Shown: positions 1-8,216, numbered from the stretch's first letter. The stretch: 14,551 nt of DNA from Clostridia bacterium (GCA_017397205.1 JAFQJX010000223.1:1-14551), one strand, 5' to 3'. Numbers and translations are program-made. The notes: generated by a model from the sequence alone, not told the origin.

Positions 1-24
1 CCTGCGGCCGGCAGACGCGGCTCC

Positions 25-50
25 GCCACCCGACACGAAGGTCGGGTGGC
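25..50 (-). other. Stem-loop just after the ABC operon's last gene
   Basis: A perfect 10-bp inverted repeat (GCCACCCGAC and GTCGGGTGGC, 6-nt loop) lies 7 nt beyond the stop codon of the DUF4340-like gene. In the minus direction it is followed by GC-rich sequence with no T-tract. It is therefore not a canonical intrinsic terminator. It could be a mRNA 3'-end stabiliser, part of a longer termination region cut off by the window edge, or a small intergenic repeat. Confidence 0.5.
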
Positions 51-57
51 GCTTGCA

Positions 58-3000
58 TCAATAGCTGTCCACGTCAATTGCCTGCCCCTGCGTCAGGGCA
101 ATCACCGCCTCGGCAATGCGGTTGACCTCTCTTGCCTGCACGTAGAAATAGTGCGACTCCGCGCCGCCTGCACGCTCGTCCGTGATGCTGACGAGGGAGT
201 GCCCCGAGTAGTTGTAGAAGCGCAGGGTGTAGCCGTATTCCTTGCCCGCCGTATCGTTGAGCGTGAGCGCCAGCGTCATGGTGCGGTTTGCATCGTCCGC
301 CATCAGCGCGGCAATGTCCGCCTCGGTCAGGTCGTCTGCCGCCGCACCCCAATAGCGGGTGGAGTTGAGCAGGAAGAGCAGGACGCGCAGATAATAGGTG
401 CCGTCACCGTTGACGGTATCAAAGGTGTTTTTGTTGCCGTAGACGGCGTCCAGGTCGCGCCCGTTCTGCAGCTCGTAGATATAGCGCAGGTTGTCGGAAA
501 TGGTCTGGATATACCGCCCTGCCTGAATATGCTTCTGGGAGTTGTAGGGCAGCTCGCTGTAATCCTCGGTGTCCGTCGTGACCTCGTAGTCAAAGATGGC
601 GCGCAGCTCCTCGTAGGTCAAGGCGGAGCCGTCACCCTTGCCGCCGTCCACAAGAGAAGCGAACAGGCGCGGCATATAATCGTAGGTGGTCACCAGCTCG
701 CCGTCCTTCCACGTCTGCTTGGGGTACGGATAGGCGCGGTCCACCGCGACGTCAAAGCCCCAGATGTGGTTGTACTCCTCCTCCTCGTAGTTGAGGTCAA
801 AGACCATTCCGCGCAGGTTTTCGTAGCTGATCAGCAGCAGGTTGTTCTGTACCCAGCTCGTCTCAAAATCCCAATCCACGAAATCAAAGGTATCCCCCGC
901 ATCAAAGCGGATCACGATATCGTATTGGTCTGAGCCGACGTAGCGGCTACCGTCGGGCTGCACCTCGCTGATATACAGGTGGAAGCCGATTTTTGACTTA
1001 TAGAAGAACGAGGAGGAGCCGTTGTGATCTGCCGAATAGCAGTCGCGCGGCATCTCGTAGTACACCTGATAGGCGTACAGCCCGTATTTCCGCATTGCCT
1101 CGGTATCCAGCCCGACGTCCACCGTTTCGTCTCCGACGAGGTTTTCAAAGCGCTGAAGCACCTTGTACGCCGCATCTCCGTCAAGCCCGTACAGGGTCTT
1201 GTCCAGGGGCGCCAGAATGGAGTAAGCTCCCGAGCCGTAGAACACGCTCTTGCTGTTGGTGTGTGCAAAGGAAAGGATTTCCTCGTAATCGGTGGCAAAC
1301 TCCACCGTCGCGCCGTCGTAGAGCGTGAAATCCTCAATATATTCAATGGGGTACTGAATATCCACCGTGAGGGAGGAGGTGCCGTCACCTGCAAAGTAGC
1401 TCTTGACCTCCTTGCCAATCAAGGCACGCGCCAGCGTCCGCATGGTGTAAACCGTGCCTTCGGCATAGCCCGCCTCCACCCAGGCGCTGTCGCTTTCAAA
1501 ATCCGCCTCGGCGGGGATTTTGAGCGTGAGGTCGTAGGAGCCGAGGGGCTTGCCCTCCTCCAGGAAGACGTAGCTCAGCTCCACCTCGCTTCCGTAGGTC
1601 ACCACCTTGAGGGAGGTGCCGTCAGGGCGCTTGACGCCCGCAATCTTCTCCATCTGCACCGTCACGGTGTAGAGGTCGGGGTGGGCGGTGCCATAGGTGT
1701 AGGTCCAGGTTTGATTGAGATAGCTCTCGCTCATCACCGTCTGCCCGACGAGCAGGTCGCGCAGCTCCTGCGGAAGATCCGCGCGGGACAGGTCCACGTA
1801 GCCGTACAGGGTGGCGCGCGTGCCGTCGCCCGTCAGGGCGCCCGGCTGGGTATAGGAAATCACAACCCCGTCGCCGTCGGAAACGGTGCCCGTTTTGACG
1901 TAGGTGTCGCCGTCAAAAATCCCCTCCACGCGGAGCAGAGTATAGGAAACCTCCTTGCCCGTTTCGGCAAGATTGGCGGCGGGCAGAAGCATATCCAGGG
2001 TATCCCCGACCTGCCTGCCCACAAGATAGGCGGCAAAGAGGGGGTTCAGGTCGCGCTCCGAAAGGTCCAGCGCCGTATATTTTCCGTACTCCCATATTCC
2101 GCTGTACGGGGTGGTGTCGGAGTCCACCGTCCAGATTGAGTCCGTCGTGAAGCCAAGCGTCATACCGCCCTCAACGGGTGCCCCCACCTCGTCGGTGAAG
2201 CTTCCGTGGAAGATGGTGAAATAGGGGGTCAGCTGGTTGGCGTAGGAGGACTCGGACTGTATCACGGCGCGGGGCGCCACGTAGTAGCCCATGTCCCTCT
2301 CCACGACGTCGGCAAGGTAGCCGCCGCTGACGGTATAGACGGTATTTCTTCCCTCAAGATAGAGGTAATAGCCCGTATCGTCCACGGTGGGATTGCCCAC
2401 GTAGACGCGGGTGCTGCTGTCGGTATCGGCGGCAGGGGTCAGCGTTTCCTCCCCGTAGGGGTACTCCTCGCCCTTGGTGCCTGCCTCCGTGATGCAGTAA
2501 TATTTTCCGTCCGTTTCGTCGTAGCCCACCAGCAGGGAGCCGTCCACGAGGGAGGCAAACAGGTAGTTGCCGCGCCCGTCGCGCAGGTAGGTAATCAGCT
2601 CAAAATAGGCAGGGTCGTCCGCACTTGACAGCCCGTATTTGGAAAGGAACTGCTGGTCAAAGACGCCGTCCTCGGGCTTGATGCGCTCGTCAATGACGAC
2701 CGTACCGACCGCCGCCAGCATGGCAGGCAGGGTGGAGGTGCCGTCATAGAGGGAGGTGTAGTCAAAGGTGCCGCTGTATTCGTTCAGAATAGGCGGGAAA
2801 TACAGGTCGTCGCTCTCCCAGGTCCAGGCGCTGTTGTCCGTCTGTCCAAGCGCAAAATAGTCAAGGGCGCCGTTTTTGTTGTGGAAGAAGAAATAGTTCT
2901 CTCCCTTGGTGTTATGCACCCGAATCTGGTGCAGGTCCGACTGCGTGAGCTGCGGATACATCAGCACCACGTCCTTGATGGCAGTGCTTCCCATATAGTA

Positions 3001-3153
3001 ATACGCCTCTCCGTCCTCAAGCGTGGGGGGCGTGTAGGGGGTTTGCTGCTCCTCAAACCAGCCCCATGCGAGCCAGCCCAGCAGAAGAAGCGTCAGGAGA
3101 AGCGCAAGCAGGGCGCCGCAAGCGGAGAGAATGATGATTTGTTTCTTTTTCAT
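58..3153 (-). CDS. DUF4340-like membrane-anchored protein of a GldG-type ABC system, 1031 aa
   Basis: This is the last gene of the five-gene ABC operon. Residues about 6-33 form a single hydrophobic anchor after MKKK, and the rest should be extracytoplasmic. Around residues 170-300 the pattern YGL...(V)YVGNP...GYYLYLEG..TVYTVSGGYLADVV fits DUF4340, the family usually encoded beside GldG-like proteins. A second, looser stretch with the same flavour (LYGLDGDAAYKVLQRFENLVG, then KYGLYAYQVYYEMP) lies further on. At 1031 aa it is much longer than the few hundred residues I would expect for a DUF4340 protein; the rest is Tyr/Asp-rich with no motif I recognise. No catalytic residues are evident. The ATG is preceded by AAGGAGAG, which overlaps the upstream gene's TAA, and the gap is 9 bp. 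The family call rests on motif resemblance and operon position. The biochemical function is unknown. Confidence 0.8.
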   Translation of the reverse strand: MKKKQIIILSACGALLALLLTLLLLGWLAWGWFEEQQTPYTPPTLEDGEAYYYMGSTAIKDVVLMYPQLTQSDLHQIRVHNTKGENYFFFHNKNGALDYFALGQTDNSAWTWESDDLYFPPILNEYSGTFDYTSLYDGTSTLPAMLAAVGTVVIDERIKPEDGVFDQQFLSKYGLSSADDPAYFELITYLRDGRGNYLFASLVDGSLLVGYDETDGKYYCITEAGTKGEEYPYGEETLTPAADTDSSTRVYVGNPTVDDTGYYLYLEGRNTVYTVSGGYLADVVERDMGYYVAPRAVIQSESSYANQLTPYFTIFHGSFTDEVGAPVEGGMTLGFTTDSIWTVDSDTTPYSGIWEYGKYTALDLSERDLNPLFAAYLVGRQVGDTLDMLLPAANLAETGKEVSYTLLRVEGIFDGDTYVKTGTVSDGDGVVISYTQPGALTGDGTRATLYGYVDLSRADLPQELRDLLVGQTVMSESYLNQTWTYTYGTAHPDLYTVTVQMEKIAGVKRPDGTSLKVVTYGSEVELSYVFLEEGKPLGSYDLTLKIPAEADFESDSAWVEAGYAEGTVYTMRTLARALIGKEVKSYFAGDGTSSLTVDIQYPIEYIEDFTLYDGATVEFATDYEEILSFAHTNSKSVFYGSGAYSILAPLDKTLYGLDGDAAYKVLQRFENLVGDETVDVGLDTEAMRKYGLYAYQVYYEMPRDCYSADHNGSSSFFYKSKIGFHLYISEVQPDGSRYVGSDQYDIVIRFDAGDTFDFVDWDFETSWVQNNLLLISYENLRGMVFDLNYEEEEYNHIWGFDVAVDRAYPYPKQTWKDGELVTTYDYMPRLFASLVDGGKGDGSALTYEELRAIFDYEVTTDTEDYSELPYNSQKHIQAGRYIQTISDNLRYIYELQNGRDLDAVYGNKNTFDTVNGDGTYYLRVLLFLLNSTRYWGAAADDLTEADIAALMADDANRTMTLALTLNDTAGKEYGYTLRFYNYSGHSLVSITDERAGGAESHYFYVQAREVNRIAEAVIALTQGQAIDVDSY

Positions 3154-3162
3154 ATGCTCTCC

Positions 3163-4833
3163 TTACTTGTTCTTTCGTTTGATGAGCAGGAATGCTCCGA
3201 GGGCGGTGCAAGGCAGGACGGGCACGAGGACCAGCGTCAGGGTCCAGCCGTTCTTCACACCGCTGTCCACAACGGGATAGTAGCCGCGGGTGATGCCGAT
3301 TTCGTCCTTGACGGGGTATCCCAGAACGCCGTCCAGGTCGGTTTCCATCAGGGGCTTGCCGCCGGGATTCGGGGAGTTTAAGCTCGTGCCGCCCAGCTCA
3401 ATGGAGGCGTACTCGTCCATCCGGGAGAGATAGCGCACCGTGGCAAACATCAGGTCGTAGTTGCAGTAGGCGCGGTTGTCAAGATACGTGTTCTCCGTCA
3501 GGGCAGTTGTCGCGGCGGCAAGCAGGTAGGAATACTGCGTATCCCCCGTGTAGGAGTCCGCGAACAGGCGCATCGCCAGGCCTGCGGGTGCGTAGGAGGC
3601 AGGGGTCTGGCTTGCCTGATAGCCGTCCACGGTATACAGGTAGGCGCCCTGCGAGGACGTGAAGAAATCGTAGTAATAGCCCGTGACGTTTTCGGTGCCC
3701 GAGCCGCCGATAGAAGCGTTCAGCCAGGAGCCGTGAACGGTGCCCGCATCCTCCACAATCATACGGGGGGCGGTGCCGAGGTCGGCAAGGTCGGAGTACA
3801 CGGCGTACGCGCCGCTTTCGTCGTCCGTTGTCAGACTGACAATCAGCTTCTGCCGCGTTCCCGCGCTGTCGCTGAGGGTATGGGCGGCATCGTCACGGAT
3901 ATATTCTCCGCCCCCGAAGCCAATGCCCCAGTCCTCGGAGAAGTCCTCCAGGTTGGGCAGGGTCACGGTGGGGTCCTTGAGGAGCATCATAGCGCCGCTT
4001 TCCCTTGCAAGGTACTTGTGCAGGCGGCGCAGAGGGGTCACCTCCGAGATGCTGTTGGGGTTGCCGACGGAGTAGTCCACGGTGGGTCCGTCCATGACGA
4101 GCAGGGCGCAATCCTCGGGCACGTCCTCCTCGTCCAGGTTGATATAGGAAACCTTCAGCCCCGCATCCTGCAGCAGGTGATAAAAGGCGCTGCGGTTTGC
4201 GTCGCTTTCAGGGAGAAGCTCGCTGTGCTCCGTGTCCGTGGGGTCCACGTAAAAGCGCTCCCCGTGCCCGTATGCAAAGCACACGAGCGGCTCCAGCGTA
4301 GAGGTGATGGACAGGAGGGCGGTTGCCAGCTTGTATTCTCCGTTGAAGGAATAATAGTCGGTGTCGCTCTCGGCGCTTTCCCCAACCGTCCAGAAGGAAA
4401 CGGCGGAGAGAATGCGATAGCGGTTGTTGCAGGTCACAATCACGTCATAGGGCGTGATGCGCGTGGCGGAGGTGGGACGGAAGCGGTTGACCGCCGTGGG
4501 GTTTTGCTCAATGTCGTACCACTCCACGGTAATGTTGTCAAACATACGGTCCAGCTGCACCGCCATGGCGTACACGTAACGGCTCTGATAATAGGTCATC
4601 AGGTCGTCGGGGGGCGCGCAGAAAATAATGGTGATATCGCCCTTGAGCGCGCCGCAGGTTTGCTTCATGGCGTCCGTCAGGGTGTACAGCCCCTCGGGGG
4701 TCAGGTCAATGAAGGTGGAGCGCGTCAGGTAGGGCAAAAGAATGTTGAGTGCAACAATCAGCAGCACGAGCAGACAGGACGCCACCGCCGTCAGCACGCG
4801 GCGGTGCTGTCGCACAAATTCCTTGAGCTTCAT
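3163..4833 (-). CDS. GldG-like ABC-associated extracytoplasmic protein (second copy), 556 aa
   Basis: The protein has an N-terminal membrane anchor (about residues 12-35), a long extracytoplasmic region, and a C-terminal membrane segment (about 530-551) ending in KRKNK. This is the GldG topology (ABC_transp_aux family). Family-like landmarks are IDLTPEGLYTLTD after the first anchor, GDITIIFC, then a GHGERF segment, LLVMDGP..DYSVG and a DWGI segment. It is clearly paralogous to the upstream gene, sharing HGE, FYxLL..AG, DxSVG, ARxxG and WGI in the same order, but is strongly diverged. The start at 4833 is chosen because AAGGAGGT lies 7 nt upstream. An in-frame ATG 30 bp earlier lies inside the upstream gene and lacks that site. 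The start shares one base with the upstream stop (TGATG), implying translational coupling. GldG proteins are thought to partner the ABC-2 permease; the ligand is unknown. Confidence 0.85.
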   Translation of the reverse strand: MKLKEFVRQHRRVLTAVASCLLVLLIVALNILLPYLTRSTFIDLTPEGLYTLTDAMKQTCGALKGDITIIFCAPPDDLMTYYQSRYVYAMAVQLDRMFDNITVEWYDIEQNPTAVNRFRPTSATRITPYDVIVTCNNRYRILSAVSFWTVGESAESDTDYYSFNGEYKLATALLSITSTLEPLVCFAYGHGERFYVDPTDTEHSELLPESDANRSAFYHLLQDAGLKVSYINLDEEDVPEDCALLVMDGPTVDYSVGNPNSISEVTPLRRLHKYLARESGAMMLLKDPTVTLPNLEDFSEDWGIGFGGGEYIRDDAAHTLSDSAGTRQKLIVSLTTDDESGAYAVYSDLADLGTAPRMIVEDAGTVHGSWLNASIGGSGTENVTGYYYDFFTSSQGAYLYTVDGYQASQTPASYAPAGLAMRLFADSYTGDTQYSYLLAAATTALTENTYLDNRAYCNYDLMFATVRYLSRMDEYASIELGGTSLNSPNPGGKPLMETDLDGVLGYPVKDEIGITRGYYPVVDSGVKNGWTLTLVLVPVLPCTALGAFLLIKRKNK

Positions 4834-6338
4834 CAGCGGTACCTCCTTTTCAGCATCACGCAAGCGCCCGCGACAAGCAGGGCGCAGGGCACGGCAACCG
4901 CCACGAGGACGGTCCAGAGGCGCGCCTCGCGCATCGTCAGGTCCTCAAGCACGGTCGGCTCCAGGATAAAGTAGGAGCAGCCCGTCGGCACGGACGCACC
5001 CGTCAGATTCCCGACAAGCGACAGAATGAGGTCGCGGTTTCCGTATTCGTTGGTGGTAATGGCATCCTGTGCCGTCATATAGACGGAGGCGACGGCAAAT
5101 ACGCTGCCTCCGCTCGCTCCGTCACGGCTTGCGGCGGCAACGGCAAACTGCCCGTCCCCCGAAACCTCCTTGCCGCCCGCATAGGCGTGGCTGGAGGAGG
5201 AGGTTGTCAGAATGGCGGACACCGTCTTTCCCTCTTTTCCCTCAAGCAGCATGGGAGATGCCTGGCGCACAATCACGCGCCCTGCCTCCACCTCGCTGAG
5301 CTCCGCCGCCAGCGTATCTGCCAGGGCGCTGCCCGCGACGTCACAAATCAGGGCGTAGCCGTCGGTGGTAATGGAGTTGGTGTTGTCGCGAATCATGACG
5401 CTCTCGCGCATGCCGTCCGTTTCCTCACGCCACAGCTCAATGCCCCACTCGGCAAGCATACGCTCTAAAAACACCGTATTGGTCACCAGGGGGTCCAGCA
5501 TCGCAAAGAGCGAGCCGCCGCGCGCAAGAAAGGCGTCAATTTTATCAAGCTCCCCCGTGATGCCCTTGTCGGCGGCACCGACGGAAAAGTCGTAGCGCGG
5601 ATTGGAAATGACCAGCAAATCCCCTGCCCCCGCGTCAAGCTCCTCCGTCACGAGGTCCACCGTGGCAATATCGTAGCCCGCGCAAAGCAGGCGGTTATAG
5701 AAGGAGGAGGAATAGGTCTCGCCGTGCTGGGTGGTGAAGTACGCCGTGGGGCGCACCTCGGTCTGCACGCGGTGAATCATCGCCGCCATGATTTCCTCGC
5801 CGCTGTACGCCGTAATGACGTTATCGCTGTCCAGCACGAAGAAATGCTGCATAGACAGGACGACGAAGTCGCCCTCCGCCGCCACAATGACGGAATTGCG
5901 GTTGATATCGTTGATTTTCTCGCGCTCGCCCGTATCGGGGTCGGTCGCGTACTTATAGGGCTCCACCTGCTCGGGGTCGGTGAAGATATTGACGATTCTG
6001 GTCTTGACGAAGCCGTAGCGCTCTGCCATCTGCAAAGCCGTCTGATAGACCAGGTTATAGGCGGGCTCACCCGTGATATTTTCCTCGTGATTGCAGAAAA
6101 TGATTTCCACGTCCCCACGGTCGGCAACCTCGCCGAGATAGGCGTCCGTGTTGCCGCTCAGGGTGTGGGCGTATACCTGGCTGTCGCTGAAATACAGCGA
6201 CAGCTTGTTTGCAAGCCCGAAGAAAACGAGGTTGAACACCACGACGGCGGAGGCGAGAATTGCCGTCAGCCACCGCCCGAAGCGGGCAGAGGCATGGGCG
6301 CGCCCCCACAGATTCTTCCAGAAATGTCCTTGCTTCAT
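4833..6338 (-). CDS. GldG-like ABC-associated extracytoplasmic protein (first copy), 501 aa
   Basis: An N-terminal membrane segment (about residues 23-44) and a C-terminal one (about 474-494, followed by KRRYR) bracket a large extracytoplasmic domain. Motifs shared with the next gene include VEIIFCN, TTQHGETY, FYNRLLCAGYD, DLLVISNPRYDFSVG, FLARGGSLFAMLDP and LAEWGIELW. This is the GldG/ABC_transp_aux pattern, where the domain resembles a non-enzymatic sensor or scaffold fold. The ATG lies 5 nt after GAGGAGG, and the gap to the permease stop is 9 bp. Position directly after the permease is usual for these operons. Having two divergent GldG-type genes in a row is the notable point; the two may form a heteromer with the permease (inference). 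Confidence 0.87.
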   Translation of the reverse strand: MKQGHFWKNLWGRAHASARFGRWLTAILASAVVVFNLVFFGLANKLSLYFSDSQVYAHTLSGNTDAYLGEVADRGDVEIIFCNHEENITGEPAYNLVYQTALQMAERYGFVKTRIVNIFTDPEQVEPYKYATDPDTGEREKINDINRNSVIVAAEGDFVVLSMQHFFVLDSDNVITAYSGEEIMAAMIHRVQTEVRPTAYFTTQHGETYSSSFYNRLLCAGYDIATVDLVTEELDAGAGDLLVISNPRYDFSVGAADKGITGELDKIDAFLARGGSLFAMLDPLVTNTVFLERMLAEWGIELWREETDGMRESVMIRDNTNSITTDGYALICDVAGSALADTLAAELSEVEAGRVIVRQASPMLLEGKEGKTVSAILTTSSSSHAYAGGKEVSGDGQFAVAAASRDGASGGSVFAVASVYMTAQDAITTNEYGNRDLILSLVGNLTGASVPTGCSYFILEPTVLEDLTMREARLWTVLVAVAVPCALLVAGACVMLKRRYR

Positions 6339-6347
6339 GCGGCCTCC

Positions 6348-7052
6348 TCAGTTGTATCTGCGCTTGTCGTAGATGCGGACCGTCAGGAACAAAAACACCG
6401 CCGCCACGGACAGATAGTAGAAGATTGCCGCAAGGTCAAGGGTGCCCTGCAGGAAATTCTGGAAGCGGCTCCACATGGAGAGGCAGTTCAGCACGAAGCG
6501 AATCCAGTACACGTTGATATACTGATTGACGAAACTGATGAGCAGAAACGCAAGCAGAATCCCCACCGTACCGACGGCGGCTGCCAGCTGATTCTCCGTC
6601 AGGGCAGATACGAACAGCCCGACGGTAATAAACGCCATGCCCACGAGCAAAAGCCCCAGCACGCTTGCCAGCACGACCCCCACCTTGACGGCGGAGTAGC
6701 GCCCCAGAATGAACAGGGCAAGCGCACCCAGCCCCTGGCAGCCCACGAACAGGGTCATGGCGGCAAGGAACTTTGCCATCACCATACCCACAAGGGATAC
6801 GGGCGCGGTCAGGAGCAGCTGCTCCGTGCGGGTTTTGCGCTCCTCGCTGAAGGACTTCATGGTGAGCAGCGGCACGAGCAGGACGTACATAAAGAGCATA
6901 TAGGAGAAATACTGCCCCGTTTCGTTGGTCATCTCAAACAGGGTGGTTGCGGCAAAGAGTGCGCCGCTGATGGCAAGAAAAATTGCAACGAACACGTACC
7001 CGATGGGGGTGGTGAAATAGGAGGTCATCTCCCGCTTGTAAATGGCTATCAT
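6348..7052 (-). CDS. ABC-2 type permease, GldF-like, 234 aa
   Basis: This is an integral membrane protein with about six hydrophobic segments. It starts MIAIYKREMTSYFTTPIGY, the usual N-terminus of ABC-2 permeases in which an amphipathic segment precedes TM1. After TM2 it has SFSEERKTRTEQLLLTAPVS, close to the EERK...LELLLTAPV signature of GldF-like permeases. The start at 7052 is supported by AAGGAGG 8 nt upstream and a 4-bp ATGA overlap with the ATPase stop. The 45-residue upstream extension of the open frame is Arg/Gly-rich and lies inside the ATPase gene, so it is excluded. It should pair with the ATPase encoded just upstream as a dimeric transporter. The transported substrate cannot be read from the sequence. 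Confidence 0.92.
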   Translation of the reverse strand: MIAIYKREMTSYFTTPIGYVFVAIFLAISGALFAATTLFEMTNETGQYFSYMLFMYVLLVPLLTMKSFSEERKTRTEQLLLTAPVSLVGMVMAKFLAAMTLFVGCQGLGALALFILGRYSAVKVGVVLASVLGLLLVGMAFITVGLFVSALTENQLAAAVGTVGILLAFLLISFVNQYINVYWIRFVLNCLSMWSRFQNFLQGTLDLAAIFYYLSVAAVFLFLTVRIYDKRRYN

Positions 7053-8086
7053 TTTCTTGCCTCCTTGCGCCCGCGGGCGCCCTTGCTTTCCGTTGTGTTG
7101 GCGCGGTCCACCAGCTTGATAAAGACGGACTCGAGGTCGCCGCCCGTTGCGGCGGCGCCCACGATTGCCCAGCCGCGCTCCGCGCACAGGCGGAAGATGG
7201 CGCGGCGCGGCTCCACGCCCGCCGCCGTTTCCACGAGGTAGGTATACGCCTCCCCCTCGCGCTCGGTGCGTACCTCGCAGTACAGCACGCCCTTAACGGA
7301 GCGAAGCCCGTTCAACACCTCTCTCTGCGGTCCGCAGATGGCGTAGACGTAATGGGCGTTTTCCTCAATGACACGGGCAAGCTCGTCCGTGCGCTCGTTG
7401 GCAATAATCTTGCCGTGATTGATGACGACGATGCGCTCACAGACCGCCTGCACCTCCGCCAGGATATGGGTGGAGAGAATGACGGTGTGCTTGCCGCCAA
7501 GAGAACGGATGAGGTTGCGCACCTCCAGAATCTGCTTGGGGTCAAGCCCGACGGTGGGCTCGTCAAAAATAATGACCTTGGGGTCGCCGATGAGCGCCTG
7601 TGCAATGCCGACGCGCTGGCGGTAGCCCTTGGACAGGTTGCGAATGAGGCGGCGGCGCACCTCCTGCAGCTTGACCACGTCGCGGATTTCGTTAAGATGC
7701 TCCTCGCGCGGCAGGGTGCAATGCTTGAGGTCGTACACAAAGCTCAGATATTCGTCCACCGTCATATCGGGGTAGACGGGCGGCTGCTCGGGCAGATAGC
7801 CAATCAGCCGTTTGGCGTTCATGGGGTCGTCCAGAATGCTGACCCCTCCCACCGAGGCGTTGCCCTCCGTCGCGGAGAGGTAGCCCGTGAGGATGTTCAT
7901 GGTGGTGGATTTTCCCGCTCCGTTCGGACCGAGAAGCCCCACGATTTCCCCGGCACCGATTTCAAAGCTGATGTCGGACAGGGCATAGGTCGCGCCGTAG
8001 CGCTTGACCAGATGCTCCACCTGAATCATAGGGGCAGTTGTGTTGGAGGCAGTTTCCTCCACCGCCTGAAGCTTGTCTTTTTTCAT
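7049..8086 (-). CDS. ABC transporter ATP-binding protein, GldA-like, 345 aa
   Basis: A complete nucleotide-binding domain is visible: Walker A GPNGAGKST (53-61), Q-loop Q101 in LPEQPPVYPDMTV, signature LSKGYRQRVG (151-160), Walker B VIIFDEP (171-177) and H-loop H207 in STHIL. About 115 residues follow, as in ABC-2 drug/gliding-type ATPases with a C-terminal accessory domain. It energises the adjacent permease. The start is taken as ATG 8086, giving MKKDKLQ. There is no Shine-Dalgarno sequence at normal distance from it: the AAGGAGGG upstream is spaced for a tiny leader ORF whose TGA overlaps this ATG. A later ATG (8029) has no visible ribosome site and would trim 19 residues; a GTG at 8122 lies upstream of the AAGGAGGG. 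The function class is certain; the exact start is moderately sure. Confidence 0.95.
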   Translation of the reverse strand: MKKDKLQAVEETASNTTAPMIQVEHLVKRYGATYALSDISFEIGAGEIVGLLGPNGAGKSTTMNILTGYLSATEGNASVGGVSILDDPMNAKRLIGYLPEQPPVYPDMTVDEYLSFVYDLKHCTLPREEHLNEIRDVVKLQEVRRRLIRNLSKGYRQRVGIAQALIGDPKVIIFDEPTVGLDPKQILEVRNLIRSLGGKHTVILSTHILAEVQAVCERIVVINHGKIIANERTDELARVIEENAHYVYAICGPQREVLNGLRSVKGVLYCEVRTEREGEAYTYLVETAAGVEPRRAIFRLCAERGWAIVGAAATGGDLESVFIKLVDRANTTESKGARGRKEARK

Positions 8087-8100
8087 AAAGCACGCGGCAT
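8083..8100 (-). CDS. Five-codon leader ORF (MPRAL) coupled to the ABC operon
   Basis: The strong AAGGAGGG (8108-8114 on this strand) is about 7 nt from ATG 8100, which begins M-P-R-A-L-stop. Its TGA overlaps the ATPase ATG as ATGA. The ATPase start itself is more than 20 nt from that ribosome site, so the likeliest reading is that ribosomes load at the leader and reinitiate on the ATPase gene. No run of one regulatory codon is present, so classic attenuation is not indicated. Alternatively the site may serve the ATPase directly through RNA folding. The leader is too short for conservation to be judged from one sequence. Confidence 0.45.
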   Translation of the reverse strand: MPRAL

Positions 8101-8124
8101 CCGCCGCCCTCCTTAAGCGCACGC

Positions 8125-8140
8125 CTGCGCTCCCGCGCAG
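8125..8140 (-). promoter_or_regulatory. 5'-leader hairpin upstream of the ABC operon
   Basis: CTGCGC and GCGCAG form a perfect 6-bp GC-rich stem around a GGGA loop (read on the minus strand). It sits between the AT-rich promoter region and the AAGGAGGG site, with about 10 nt separating it from that site. It could protect the mRNA 5' end or modulate ribosome access. It is not followed by a T-tract, so it is not a terminator. Confidence 0.4.
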
Positions 8141-8155
8141 GGTAAAATTAAAGTT

Positions 8156-8161
8156 ATTATA
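8156..8161 (-). promoter_or_regulatory. Candidate -10 element (TATAAT), proximal ABC operon promoter
   Basis: A perfect TATAAT on the minus strand lies about 55 nt before the leader ATG in an AT-rich tract. No convincing -35 is found at 16-18 bp; the best match (TTCACA) is 20 bp away. This is either a weak second promoter or a chance match. Confidence 0.35.
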
Positions 8162-8186
8162 ACACCTATTTATAACGAAAGTGTGA

Positions 8187-8216
8187 ATATTAGCATATTC
8201 TTTTCCGTTTTGTCAT
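8187..8216 (-). promoter_or_regulatory. Candidate distal promoter of the ABC operon
   Basis: ATGACA (8211-8216) and TAATAT (8187-8192) are separated by 18 bp. The -10 is preceded by TGC, an extended -10 arrangement. Transcription would start near 8180, giving about 80 nt of leader that includes the GC hairpin. The surrounding tract is AT-rich and lies just past the terminator of the preceding operon, as expected for an operon promoter. Confidence 0.5.

Noticed and set aside
46..2628. Plus-strand frames of 295, 371 and 140 codons
   Set aside because: They are antisense to the DUF4340-like gene and show no motif, ribosome site or domain. They are shadows of the minus-strand coding pattern.
4834..4863. 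Earlier ATG for the second GldG-like protein
   Set aside because: It lies within the upstream gene without a ribosome site, while ATG 4833 has AAGGAGGT at ideal spacing.
7053..7187. 45-residue N-terminal extension of the permease
   Set aside because: It lies inside the ATPase gene and is Arg/Gly-rich. MIAIYKREM at 7052 is the normal family start, with AAGGAGG upstream.
5724..7241. 505-codon plus-strand reading frame
   Set aside because: It spans antisense across parts of three genes (GldG-like, permease, ATPase) and is His/Gln/Arg-rich without a recognisable fold.
8087..8122. GTG at 8122 as the start of the ABC ATPase
   Set aside because: It lies upstream of the AAGGAGGG site and would add an Arg/Ala-rich stretch that is not part of the family.
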